64,000 nucleotides of DNA from Leisingera aquaemixtae (GTDB taxonomy: Bacteria; Pseudomonadota; Alphaproteobacteria; Rhodobacterales; Rhodobacteraceae): NCBI RefSeq assembly GCF_001458395.1, contig NZ_CYSR01000022.1, positions 233,385 to 297,384 of the forward strand, in the 5' to 3' direction. The translations under genes were made by a program, and so were the position numbers. This document shows positions 18,431 to 25,685 of the stretch, piece by piece (within the stretch, counting starts at the first letter, position 1; each line of letters starts with the position of its first letter). The notes beneath the pieces were generated by a model. That model ran no database searches, was not told the DNA's origin, and worked only from the letters and a program-made list of their open reading frames with translations.

Positions 18431-18652
18431 TCAGGCGGCGGCTGCCTCTCTCTGGCAGACGCCTGCTCCGCCCGCAGGGCCGGGGGGAAAGCTGCGCCAG
18501 GCCAGCAGCGCGGTCGCCGCAAGGGTCACCGCCGTGCCGGCCGCCGGGTACATCAGCAGGCAGAGCCAGACCGGCAGCCCGAATGCCGCATATCCGTAAA
18601 CCGCAGCGAACAGACCCGCGATCATTCCAAGGAAAATGCCTGCCCAGGCCAT
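18431..18652 (-). CDS. Small two-helix membrane protein, paralogue of its neighbour
   Basis: 73 residues from MAWAGIFLG, chosen because GGGGAGG lies 4 nt upstream. Two hydrophobic segments (IFLGMIAGLFAAVYGYAAF and LPVWLCLLMYPAAGTAVTL) align with the downstream protein around the common P-V-W-L-x-V/C-L-L-x-Y-P core. No domain of known function is recognised. Confidence 0.6.
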   Translation of the reverse strand: MAWAGIFLGMIAGLFAAVYGYAAFGLPVWLCLLMYPAAGTAVTLAATALLAWRSFPPGPAGGAGVCQREAAAA

Positions 18653-18835
18653 GATGCCTCCCCGATCCGCGCAGCACGGCCCCATTGCCCGTCTGCTTCT
18701 GCGGCCATCATCCGGCCAAGAAGGTTATCAAAGCGTTAAGATTCCGGAAGTGTATAGAAACCAGCGTAAATAGTTGGCGAGCGGGCGCTGTTTCGCGGTC
18801 AGAGCGGCTTTGTCGCACAACGCCCCTGGCGGGGC

Positions 18836-19672
18836 TCACTCTTCCATGAACTCATAGCCAAACCGGTTGATGATCAGGCTCTCGCGGTCCGCGACGAGCT
18901 GCCGGGTTTCCATATCGTAAAAATCCGATCTTTTCGCGGCTGCCGAGCGCGATGCGTTCATGGGCTTGCCCGCGCCAATCACGGTATCCAGCGTTTCGGC
19001 CCTTGCCAGCCTGTGGTCGATCATGACCGACCGGAAATCGGCCGCTAGGCTCTCGGTATGCAGAAAACGGTCAATATAACAGTTCTCTTCGGCCCATTCC
19101 GCAAGAGACTGGGGATCTCGCAGATGTCCCGAGTGCAGGGTTTTGCTGCCGGCGCAATAGAGGTTGCAAAACCGGTAGCTGTAAAGGCCGCTGTGGCTGT
19201 GAAGGCGCGAGGAATAATATGCGCCAGACAGCAAGGGCGCCAGCTTGGGATCCATTACTTTGCGAAGCCATGTCCGAAAAGCGTCGGGATTGTTCGGATC
19301 GGCATACAGGTGCAGATTTGCTGTCCAGTCCTGGCGTGCTGCAGCGAGAAGGGCAGGGACAAACCCGCATACCGCGCGGAACGGGTTCTGTGTGTAACCA
19401 CGGCTCTTCAATGGCCGGAACCGTGTCAGAGCCAGGTAGGGTCCCGACTTCCTTTTTCGCTTTACGCCGTAAGACCAGAGAGAAAGGTAATAATCCCAAG
19501 GGTTTCGGATCGTCGCAAATTTCAGAATGCCGCTTGAGGCGATAGCCTCATCAGGCTTCAAGTGGTGTGTCACCTGTCGCGGCGGAAATTCGAGCGCGTG
19601 CAGCCAATTCAAAACAGACACACTACCCGTCTTGTTCAAGTCAACGTAAACAAACTCGTCGGATAGGAACAT
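18836..19672 (-). CDS. Sulfotransferase-family protein
   Basis: 278 residues. The 5'-phosphosulfate loop is probably NKTGSVSVLNWLH (residues 13-25) and the 3'-phosphate site FATIRNPWDYYLSLW (R56-P58). The family moves sulfate from PAPS to sugars, lipids or proteins. Many marine bacterial members sit in surface polysaccharide loci, but no glycan gene is adjacent here. Base composition is visibly less GC-rich than the neighbours, pointing to transfer. Acceptor unknown. Confidence 0.75.
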   Translation of the reverse strand: MFLSDEFVYVDLNKTGSVSVLNWLHALEFPPRQVTHHLKPDEAIASSGILKFATIRNPWDYYLSLWSYGVKRKRKSGPYLALTRFRPLKSRGYTQNPFRAVCGFVPALLAAARQDWTANLHLYADPNNPDAFRTWLRKVMDPKLAPLLSGAYYSSRLHSHSGLYSYRFCNLYCAGSKTLHSGHLRDPQSLAEWAEENCYIDRFLHTESLAADFRSVMIDHRLARAETLDTVIGAGKPMNASRSAAAKRSDFYDMETRQLVADRESLIINRFGYEFMEE

Positions 19673-19904
19673 ACACTAACCTCAAACTGGCACCGCTGCT
19701 CGCCCTTGCGTGCTTCGTAATCCTCCTTAGTTTAGCGCCGCCGGTCAGGCATGCCAGTCCCGCCTCGCTGACACCCCTGCATTCGGACCCGAGGGCATTT
19801 GAGTCCTGAAGGCGAAAATAACGCTTACGTTCTGCCCGGCGGGCGCACGGCCGCCGTTAGATTTTCCGCGCGTCTGCGCTGCCCCGAAACGACCTGGGAA
19901 AACG

Positions 19905-19938
19905 CAAAAAAAATGTGCCAGAGTTTCCCCTGGCACAT
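19905..19938 (-). terminator. Rho-independent terminator of ettA
   Basis: On the minus strand, ATGTGCCAG, an 8-nt loop and CTGGCACAT form a perfect 9-bp stem (19913-19938), followed by eight T residues. Confidence 0.9.
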
Positions 19939-19955
19939 ATTTGACTGATGTCAGT

Positions 19956-21611
19956 TCACCGCACAAACTTCTTGTGCTTCAACCGCTTGGGCTCCAGCGC
20001 GTCCGGACCCAGGCGGCGCTTCTTGTCCTCCTCGTAGTCCTCGAAGTTGCCCTCGAACCACTCCACATGGGCGTCGCCTTCAAAGGCCAGGATGTGGGTG
20101 CAGATCCGGTCGAGGAAGAAACGGTCGTGCGAGATCACCACGGCGCAGCCGGCGAAATCCACCAGCGCGTCTTCCAGCGCCCGCAGGGTTTCCACGTCCA
20201 GGTCGTTGGTCGGCTCGTCCAAGAGCAGCACGTTGCCGCCCTCTTTCAGCAGCCGCGCCATGTGAACCCGGTTGCGCTCACCGCCCGACAGCAGCGACAG
20301 TTTCTTCTGCTGGTCGCCGCCCTTGAAGTTGAAGGAGGAGCAATAGGCGCGGGAGTTCACCTGCGCGTCGCCCAGCTCGATGATCTCGGCGCCGCCGGAG
20401 ATCGCTTCCCACACGGTGTCGTTGTCGTTCAGGTCGTCGCGCGACTGGTCGACATAGCTGAGCTTCACGGTATCGCCGTACTCAACAGAGCCCTCATCAG
20501 GCTGTTCCTGGCCGGTCAGCATCCGGAACAGGGTCGATTTACCGGCGCCGTTGGGGCCGATCACGCCGACAATGCCGCCCGGCGGCAGCGAGAATTCAAG
20601 GCCTTCGATCAGCTGCTTGTCGCCATAGTGTTTGGCGAGGCCGTTCACCTCGATCACCTTCGACCCCAGGCGCGGGCCGTTCGGAATGACGATCTGGGCG
20701 CGGCCGACTTTCTCGCGCTCGGACTGCGACGCCATCTCGTTATAGGCGGCGATACGCGCCTTGGATTTCGCCTGGCGGGCTTTCTGGCCCTGCTGCATCC
20801 ATTCCAGTTCGCGCTCCAGCGTCTTCTGCTTGGCCTTGTCCTCGCGGGCTTCCTGGCTCAGGCGTTTCGCCTTCTGCTCCAGCCAGCTGGAATAGTTGCC
20901 CTCGTAGGGAATGCCACGGCCGCGGTCCAGTTCCAGGATCCAGCCCGTAATATCATCCAGGAAGTAGCGGTCGTGGGTGACACACAGGATGGTGCCCTTG
21001 TAGTCGATCAGGTGCTGCTGCAGCCAGGCAATGGTCTCGGCGTCCAGGTGGTTGGTCGGTTCGTCAAGCAGCAGCATGTCGGGGGCTTCGAGCAGCAGCT
21101 TGCACAGCGCCACCCGGCGGCGCTCACCGCCCGAAAGGTTGGCGGGCATCGCATCGTCCGGCGGGCAGCGCAGCGCCTCCATGGAGACGTCCACCTGGCT
21201 GTCCAGGTCCCACAGGTTCTGGGCGTCGATCTCGTCCTGCAGCTTGGCCATCTCCTCGGCGGTCTCGTCCGAGTAGTTCATCGCCAGCTCGTTGTAGCGG
21301 TCCAGGATGTCCTTCTTGGCCTTCACGCCCAGCATGACGTTCTCGCGCACGGTCAGGCTCTCGTCCAGCTTCGGCTCCTGCGGCAGGTAGCCGACCTTGG
21401 CGCCCTCGGCGGCCCAGGCCTCGCCGGTGTAATCCTTGTCGAGGCCCGCCATGATCTTCATCAGCGTGGACTTACCGGCGCCGTTGACGCCGACCACACC
21501 GATCTTCACGCCGGGCAGGAAGGAGAGGTGGATATTTTCAAAGCATTTCTTGCCACCCGGGTAGGTCTTGGAGACACCCTGCATGTGGTAGACGTACTGG
21601 TAGGAGGCCAT
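19956..21611 (-). CDS. ettA: Energy-dependent translational throttle protein EttA (ABC-F)
   Basis: 551 residues with two ABC cassettes: Walker A VNGAGKST and GPNGAGKST, signatures NLSGGERRRVALC and LSGGERNRVHMA, Walker B MLLLDEPTNHLD and VLLLDEPTNDLD. Between them lies the charged P-site tRNA-interacting linker (KQKTLERELEWMQQGQKARQAK). There are no membrane helices. It binds the ribosomal E site and gates the first elongation steps according to ATP/ADP. Monocistronic with a clear terminator. Confidence 0.95.
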   Translation of the reverse strand: MASYQYVYHMQGVSKTYPGGKKCFENIHLSFLPGVKIGVVGVNGAGKSTLMKIMAGLDKDYTGEAWAAEGAKVGYLPQEPKLDESLTVRENVMLGVKAKKDILDRYNELAMNYSDETAEEMAKLQDEIDAQNLWDLDSQVDVSMEALRCPPDDAMPANLSGGERRRVALCKLLLEAPDMLLLDEPTNHLDAETIAWLQQHLIDYKGTILCVTHDRYFLDDITGWILELDRGRGIPYEGNYSSWLEQKAKRLSQEAREDKAKQKTLERELEWMQQGQKARQAKSKARIAAYNEMASQSEREKVGRAQIVIPNGPRLGSKVIEVNGLAKHYGDKQLIEGLEFSLPPGGIVGVIGPNGAGKSTLFRMLTGQEQPDEGSVEYGDTVKLSYVDQSRDDLNDNDTVWEAISGGAEIIELGDAQVNSRAYCSSFNFKGGDQQKKLSLLSGGERNRVHMARLLKEGGNVLLLDEPTNDLDVETLRALEDALVDFAGCAVVISHDRFFLDRICTHILAFEGDAHVEWFEGNFEDYEEDKKRRLGPDALEPKRLKHKKFVR

Positions 21612-21924
21612 CTGATTGCTCCGTTAAGGGGGGAATTTGCTGGCTGGTGTGATAGCCGAAGGGGGGACGGGGGGCAATGAGGGATGCGGGCTCTGCAGCG
21701 GCCTGGGTGCGGACGGCAGACAGGGCGCCCGCAAGCCGCCCTTGCCCGACTCACCCCATCGGGCGCAAAGTGGGGGGCACCAGAAACACGAGGGCGCCCC
21801 GGATTGCCGTTTGCCGCGCCCAGACCTGACGACGCCGCCGGAATACGGACCGACCCGGCCCGTAGGCAGCCCAGACCTGAGCCAGAGCGGCCCGGGGGCC
21901 TTCACAGCACAGGAGGACCCCACG
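21612..21924. other. Intergenic region without gene
   Basis: Between divergent ettA and the YbaK-type gene. Both strands encode only low-complexity, Pro/Arg-rich stretches with no start context. It presumably holds the two promoters; no convincing -35/-10 pair or operator was seen. Confidence 0.5.
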
Positions 21925-22392
21925 ATGATCGCCTCACGCCTGAAACATCATCTCGAGGCACAGGGCCTGCCGTTCGGCACCGTCCGCCATCCCTATACCG
22001 CCACTGCGGCAGAATGCGCGGAATCGGCGCATGTGCCAGGGGATCACCTGGCCAAATCCGTGCTCATCCATATGGAGGAAGGCCCGGTCCTGGCCGTCGT
22101 GCCGTCCAACCAGACGGTTGACCTGCACGCGCTGCAAACGATCATGGACCGCCGCCTGGGGCTGGCGCCGGAATATGAGCTGAACCAGGTCTTTGACGAT
22201 TGCGACCCGGGCGCGGCGCCCTGCGTCGGCGCGGCCTATCATGTGCCCACCGTCATCGACGACAGCCTGACCGGCCTGGACAAGGTCTGGTTCGAGGCCG
22301 GCGACCACAAGACGCTGATCGAAATGAAGGGGGACGATTTCGACACCCTGATGAAGGACGCCAAGCACGGCTCTTTCTGCACGGTCCACTAA
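21925..22392 (+). CDS. YbaK/ProX-type aminoacyl-tRNA deacylase
   Basis: 155 residues starting 8 nt after AGGAGG. Conserved features are the HLAKSVLIH strand (catalytic-type Lys44), LAVVPSNQTVDLHAL and a C-terminal GSFCTVH. The INS-type editing domain removes mischarged amino acids (Cys or Ala from tRNA(Pro) and others) in trans. It is a stand-alone editing enzyme; the exact tRNA specificity cannot be read. Confidence 0.85.
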   Translation: MIASRLKHHLEAQGLPFGTVRHPYTATAAECAESAHVPGDHLAKSVLIHMEEGPVLAVVPSNQTVDLHALQTIMDRRLGLAPEYELNQVFDDCDPGAAPCVGAAYHVPTVIDDSLTGLDKVWFEAGDHKTLIEMKGDDFDTLMKDAKHGSFCTVH

Positions 22393-22474
22393 CCACTGAC
22401 ACGCGCGCCAGCGGCCCGCTGATCTCCCCCGCCGGCCAGCTGCCCCGATCCCCGGGGCGGCGCCTGCCGGTGCG

Positions 22475-22735
22475 TCAGAAATCGAACAGATCTTCCAGGA
22501 AGTTCTTCTTGCTCTTCTTCTTGTTCGGCTTGTTGTAGCGCGGATCGTGATGCCCGCCCCGCTCCTCATGGCGCGGCGGCTTCGGCGCGGCCTGCGCGGG
22601 CTGGGCAGAGCGTTCGATGATCTTGTCCAGCTCGCCCCGGTCCAGCCACACCCCGCGGCACTGCGGGCAATAGTCGATCTCCACCCCGGCACGGTCGGCC
22701 ATGACCAAAGTGGTTCCGTCAATCGGGCACTGCAT
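22475..22735 (-). CDS. Zinc-ribbon protein (zf-TFIIB family)
   Basis: 86 residues from MQCPIDGTTLV. The zinc knuckle is CPID, then DYCPQCRGVWLDRGELDKI, the family hallmark. The tail is His/Arg-rich, then lysine-rich (KPNKKKSKKNFLEDLFDF). Function unknown; such proteins are small predicted nucleic-acid or protein adaptors. GGAGAC before the ATG supports this start over an upstream in-frame ATG. Confidence 0.8.
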   Translation of the reverse strand: MQCPIDGTTLVMADRAGVEIDYCPQCRGVWLDRGELDKIIERSAQPAQAAPKPPRHEERGGHHDPRYNKPNKKKSKKNFLEDLFDF

Positions 22736-22890
22736 CTGCGTCTCCTTCCTCAACTCCTGCCCTTCACGTGGGCAGTGCGGCTGTGCTGCACAAGACAAAG
22801 GCAGCGCAAAAAAGCAGAATTAGCGGCTTTCCGCCCATTTTTGCGCAACTCACCCATGGTAAGCTGCCCGGAAAATCACGGAGGCGGAAG

Positions 22891-23496
22891 ATGAGCAGAA
22901 AGACCATCCAGGCAGGGGTTCTGACCCTGATCCTCGCAGCGGCCCCGGCCCATGCCAGGGGCGGCGAAGGCGGTGGAGGCGGCGGCGGAGAAGGCGGCGG
23001 CGGCCAGAGCAGCGGGCTCAGTTCGCGAACCACGCGGGCGGTTGTCACCACCTTGACCCGCGGCTTCGACCGCTGCGGTGAGCTGCCGCAAGTCTATAAA
23101 TTCGACTGCTACCGCCACACTTACAAGCTGGCGGCGCAGAAGCTGGACAGCAACCAGTCCTATGCCGAAGCAGCCAAAGCGCTGGTGCAGGTCGAAGAAA
23201 CCCTGACGCAGGCCGTGAAACAGAACCTCGACCCGGCGCAAGCTCCTGTGCGCAAGGGGCTGAACTACTACCGGGCGGTCAAGCCGGCCGCGGTGCCGCA
23301 GGTCAAACGGCAGGCGGAGCGGGCGATGCAGCAGGCGGAAACGGTCCTGCTGCGCTCGCCCGCGGACAAACAGGTTCACTATGCCCGCATCGCCGAGGCG
23401 GTGAATTCCAACAAGGTGCTGCTGCGCTCCGCGATGCTGCCGGGCGCCGCGGTGCGGCTGGCCTGGCACCTCCTGAAAAAGGCGGTGCCGGCCTGA
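22891..23496 (+). CDS. Secreted Gly-rich hypothetical protein
   Basis: 201 residues: signal peptide (1-22, ending AAAPAHA), a Gly/Glu low-complexity linker at about 23-42, then an alpha-helical domain with a Cys pair (DRCGELPQVYKFDCYRHTYK) that could form a disulfide in the periplasm, and a C-terminus LRSAMLPGAAVRLAWHLLKKAVPA that may be amphipathic. GGAGGCGG precedes the ATG. Not a family I recognise. Confidence 0.7.
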   Translation: MSRKTIQAGVLTLILAAAPAHARGGEGGGGGGGEGGGGQSSGLSSRTTRAVVTTLTRGFDRCGELPQVYKFDCYRHTYKLAAQKLDSNQSYAEAAKALVQVEETLTQAVKQNLDPAQAPVRKGLNYYRAVKPAAVPQVKRQAERAMQQAETVLLRSPADKQVHYARIAEAVNSNKVLLRSAMLPGAAVRLAWHLLKKAVPA

Positions 23497-23514
23497 TCCT
23501 GCGCCGCCGCCGCG

Positions 23515-23922
23515 TCAGCGCACGACATGCACCGCGCAGGCCGCGTGGCGCACCACATGGCCCGACGTCGACCCCCAGAGAAAGTCCTGCATCGACGGGC
23601 GGTGCGAGGCGAGGATGATCAGGTCCGGCTTGTTCTGCTCGGCCCAGTCCAGGATGGTGCGGCCGGAATGGCCCTCCACCAGCACGCCCTCGGCGTTGGG
23701 CAGGGTCTGCGCCAGCCCGTCCAGTTCCGCCTGCAGCGCCTGGCGGGTGTCTTCCATGAAATCCGCCGGCACATAGGAGATCGCATAGGCCGGGACCTGT
23801 TCGATCACATGCAGCAGCGTCACCTTGGCCCCAGGCGCCGAAAGCAGCCGTGCCACTTTCAGCGGCCCGGTGATATCGCGCTCCGGATCAAAGGAAATCG
23901 GCACCAGAACGTTATGATACAT
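23515..23922 (-). CDS. Universal stress protein, UspA family
   Basis: 135 residues from MYHNVLVPISFD, preceded by GGAGGCGA. A Usp fold with ILDWAEQNKPDLIILASHRP and the C-terminal nucleotide-loop region FLWGSTSGHVVRHAACAVHVVR. Members bind ATP or AMP and act in stress survival. A start 72 nt farther upstream would add an unrelated basic tail and is rejected. Confidence 0.88.
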   Translation of the reverse strand: MYHNVLVPISFDPERDITGPLKVARLLSAPGAKVTLLHVIEQVPAYAISYVPADFMEDTRQALQAELDGLAQTLPNAEGVLVEGHSGRTILDWAEQNKPDLIILASHRPSMQDFLWGSTSGHVVRHAACAVHVVR

Positions 23923-24027
23923 AGGTCGCCTCCATTGCTTGAAACCTGAGTCAGAGTAACGAGGACCGCAGCGCCCTGCCTTGACCCGCGTCAAGGCAGC
24001 CGCCGGCCCGCGGGGCGGGGCAGGGGG

Positions 24028-24351
24028 TTACGAGCCAAAGACCTCCGCCACGTCGTACATCACCGGCTCAAAGCTGCGGCACAGCTCATTGATCTTGCGG
24101 TTGCGCTCGCGCATTTCCGCGCTGCGCAGCATCGCCATGAAATCCTCGCGGCGGCGCCACTGCGAATAGTTGGCGATCCGGGTCTGCGCGTCATTCACAT
24201 GCAAGCCGGCCGAAATGAAGCCGGGCTGCTTGGAGATGAACTCGCGATAGGCATCCTCCAGCGCCTCCAGCAGGTCCTGACAGGTCCCGGGCGTCATCTC
24301 GAAGGTGGTGATAACGGTCTGGATATCAGCGGTTTTTGCGATTTTCGGCAT
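24028..24351 (-). CDS. Antibiotic-biosynthesis-monooxygenase (ABM) fold protein
   Basis: 107 residues: dimeric alpha-beta barrel pattern with VITTFEMTPGTCQDLLEALEDAYREFISKQPGFISAGLHV, then NYSQWRRREDFMAML. ABM-fold members act on aromatic polyketides, quinones or haem; most stand-alone ones are unassigned. GGAGGAGCC lies before the ATG. Divergent from the next gene. Confidence 0.78.
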   Translation of the reverse strand: MPKIAKTADIQTVITTFEMTPGTCQDLLEALEDAYREFISKQPGFISAGLHVNDAQTRIANYSQWRRREDFMAMLRSAEMRERNRKINELCRSFEPVMYDVAEVFGS

Positions 24352-24506
24352 TGGCTCCTCCGTTGACTGCCTCCAGCCTACGCCTGTTCGCGGCGAAAGC
24401 GCACGGGTTTTTTCGGGCGTGCGCGCATAGAGGTCTTTGGGGGCAGTTAACACAACCTTAACCATAACGCGGAACCGTTGGCGCACGCCAACCCTGAGGC
24501 TCCGGG

Positions 24507-25166
24507 ATGAAACCTGCCTTTGCTGCCGCTCTTGCCCTGGCGCTGGCCCAGCCGGCGGCTGGCGGGGCGTGGCTGGAACAGCCGGGCCACGGTTTCGCAG
24601 CCGCCAGCGCCGCCTGGCGGCACAGCGGCCGCGCCGCCGCGTATGAGCTGGGCTATTACGGCGCCTACGGGGTCACGCCCAAGCTGACCCTGGGGGTTGA
24701 TCTGAACCGGAACGCGGATGTGTCGGGCCATGCGCTGCTCTTTGCCCGGCTGCCCTTGCACACCGGCGAGCGTTCCCGGCTGGCGGTGGAGACCGCGGCG
24801 GGCGGCAATCATGACCGGGGCCTGTGGCAGCTGATGCAAAGAACCACCCTGTCCTACGGGCGCGGCATCGAGACCGGCCGCGGGTCCGGCTGGCTGGCCA
24901 TTGATGCCGCTTATGAGCTGCGCAACAGCGGGTTGGACGCGATCTGGAAGCTGGACGCCACCATCGGGCTGAACCGTCCCGGCAAGGCGGCGCCGATGCT
25001 GCAGGCCGAGCTGTCCAAGCCGGAGGGCGGGCAGCTCACCTATGCGCTGACCTCCTCGCTGCGCTACCCGCTGAAGCAGAAGCGGGAGCTGATTGTGGGC
25101 TTGGAATACCGCCAGGCCGGCCAGCGCAGCCTTGGCCTGAAACTGGGCTTGTGGCAGAAGTTCTGA
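24507..25166 (+). CDS. Predicted outer-membrane beta-barrel protein
   Basis: 219 residues: signal peptide MKPAFAAALALALAQPAAGG, then alternating polar/apolar strands with aromatic girdles (YELGYYGAYGVTPKLTLGVDL; ELIVGLEYRQAG; SLGLKLGLWQKF), ending in Phe, the classical BAM signature. The final Phe and the strand pattern are the evidence; the family and function are not recognised. It leads directly into the HugZ-like gene 27 nt downstream, suggesting co-transcription. Confidence 0.65.
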   Translation: MKPAFAAALALALAQPAAGGAWLEQPGHGFAAASAAWRHSGRAAAYELGYYGAYGVTPKLTLGVDLNRNADVSGHALLFARLPLHTGERSRLAVETAAGGNHDRGLWQLMQRTTLSYGRGIETGRGSGWLAIDAAYELRNSGLDAIWKLDATIGLNRPGKAAPMLQAELSKPEGGQLTYALTSSLRYPLKQKRELIVGLEYRQAGQRSLGLKLGLWQKF

Positions 25167-25193
25167 ACGTTGCGCCAAACTCAGGAGGTGCCC

Positions 25194-25685
25194 ATGCCCG
25201 CGCCGGTCCGCCCCGCCGATGACGATGCCCGCCAGCTGGCGCAAAGCCTGATGGCTGAGGCCCGCTTTGCCGCGCTTGGGGTGCTGCTGGAGGAGGGCAC
25301 CCCGCTGGTCACAAGGGTGGCGTTCGGCCTGGATCCGCAGGGCGGCCCGGTCAGCCTGATCTCGGACCTGGCCCAGCACACCCGCGCGCTGCGCAGAACC
25401 CCCGCCTGCTCCCTGCTGGTGGGAGAGCCGGGCGGCAAGGGCGATGCGCTCAGCCATCCCCGCCTCAGCCTGATCTGCCGGGCGGACTTCCTCAGCCGCC
25501 AAAGCCCGGAGCACGGCCCGCTGGCCGCGCAATACCTGCGCCGCCAGCCCAAGGCCAAGCTGTATCTGCAGCTGGCCGATTTCAGCTTTGTCCGGTTCCG
25601 GGTGACGGCGGCCTATCTGAATGGCGGTTTCGGCAAAGCCTTCCATCTTGACGCCGCCGATCTGCAGCCGCCGCCCCGGGCCTAG
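25194..25685 (+). CDS. HugZ-like pyridoxamine-oxidase-fold protein
   Basis: 163 residues starting after AGGAGGTGCCC. Split-barrel fold: SLMAEARFAALGVLLEEGTPLVTRVAFGLDPQGGPVSLISDLAQHTRAL and CSLLVGEPGGKGDALSHPRLSL, typical of the haem-binding HugZ/HutZ subgroup, but without the C-terminal DUF2470 module of longer members. A haem-utilisation or flavin role is possible. Its TAG stop lies inside a CTAG shared with the stop of the convergent beta-helix gene. Confidence 0.78.
   Translation: MPAPVRPADDDARQLAQSLMAEARFAALGVLLEEGTPLVTRVAFGLDPQGGPVSLISDLAQHTRALRRTPACSLLVGEPGGKGDALSHPRLSLICRADFLSRQSPEHGPLAAQYLRRQPKAKLYLQLADFSFVRFRVTAAYLNGGFGKAFHLDAADLQPPPRA

Noticed and set aside
19941..21680. 579-codon open frame opposite ettA
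   Set aside because: Exact antisense of a certain gene; composition of His/Val/Leu/Gly runs is that of a mirrored GC-rich frame.
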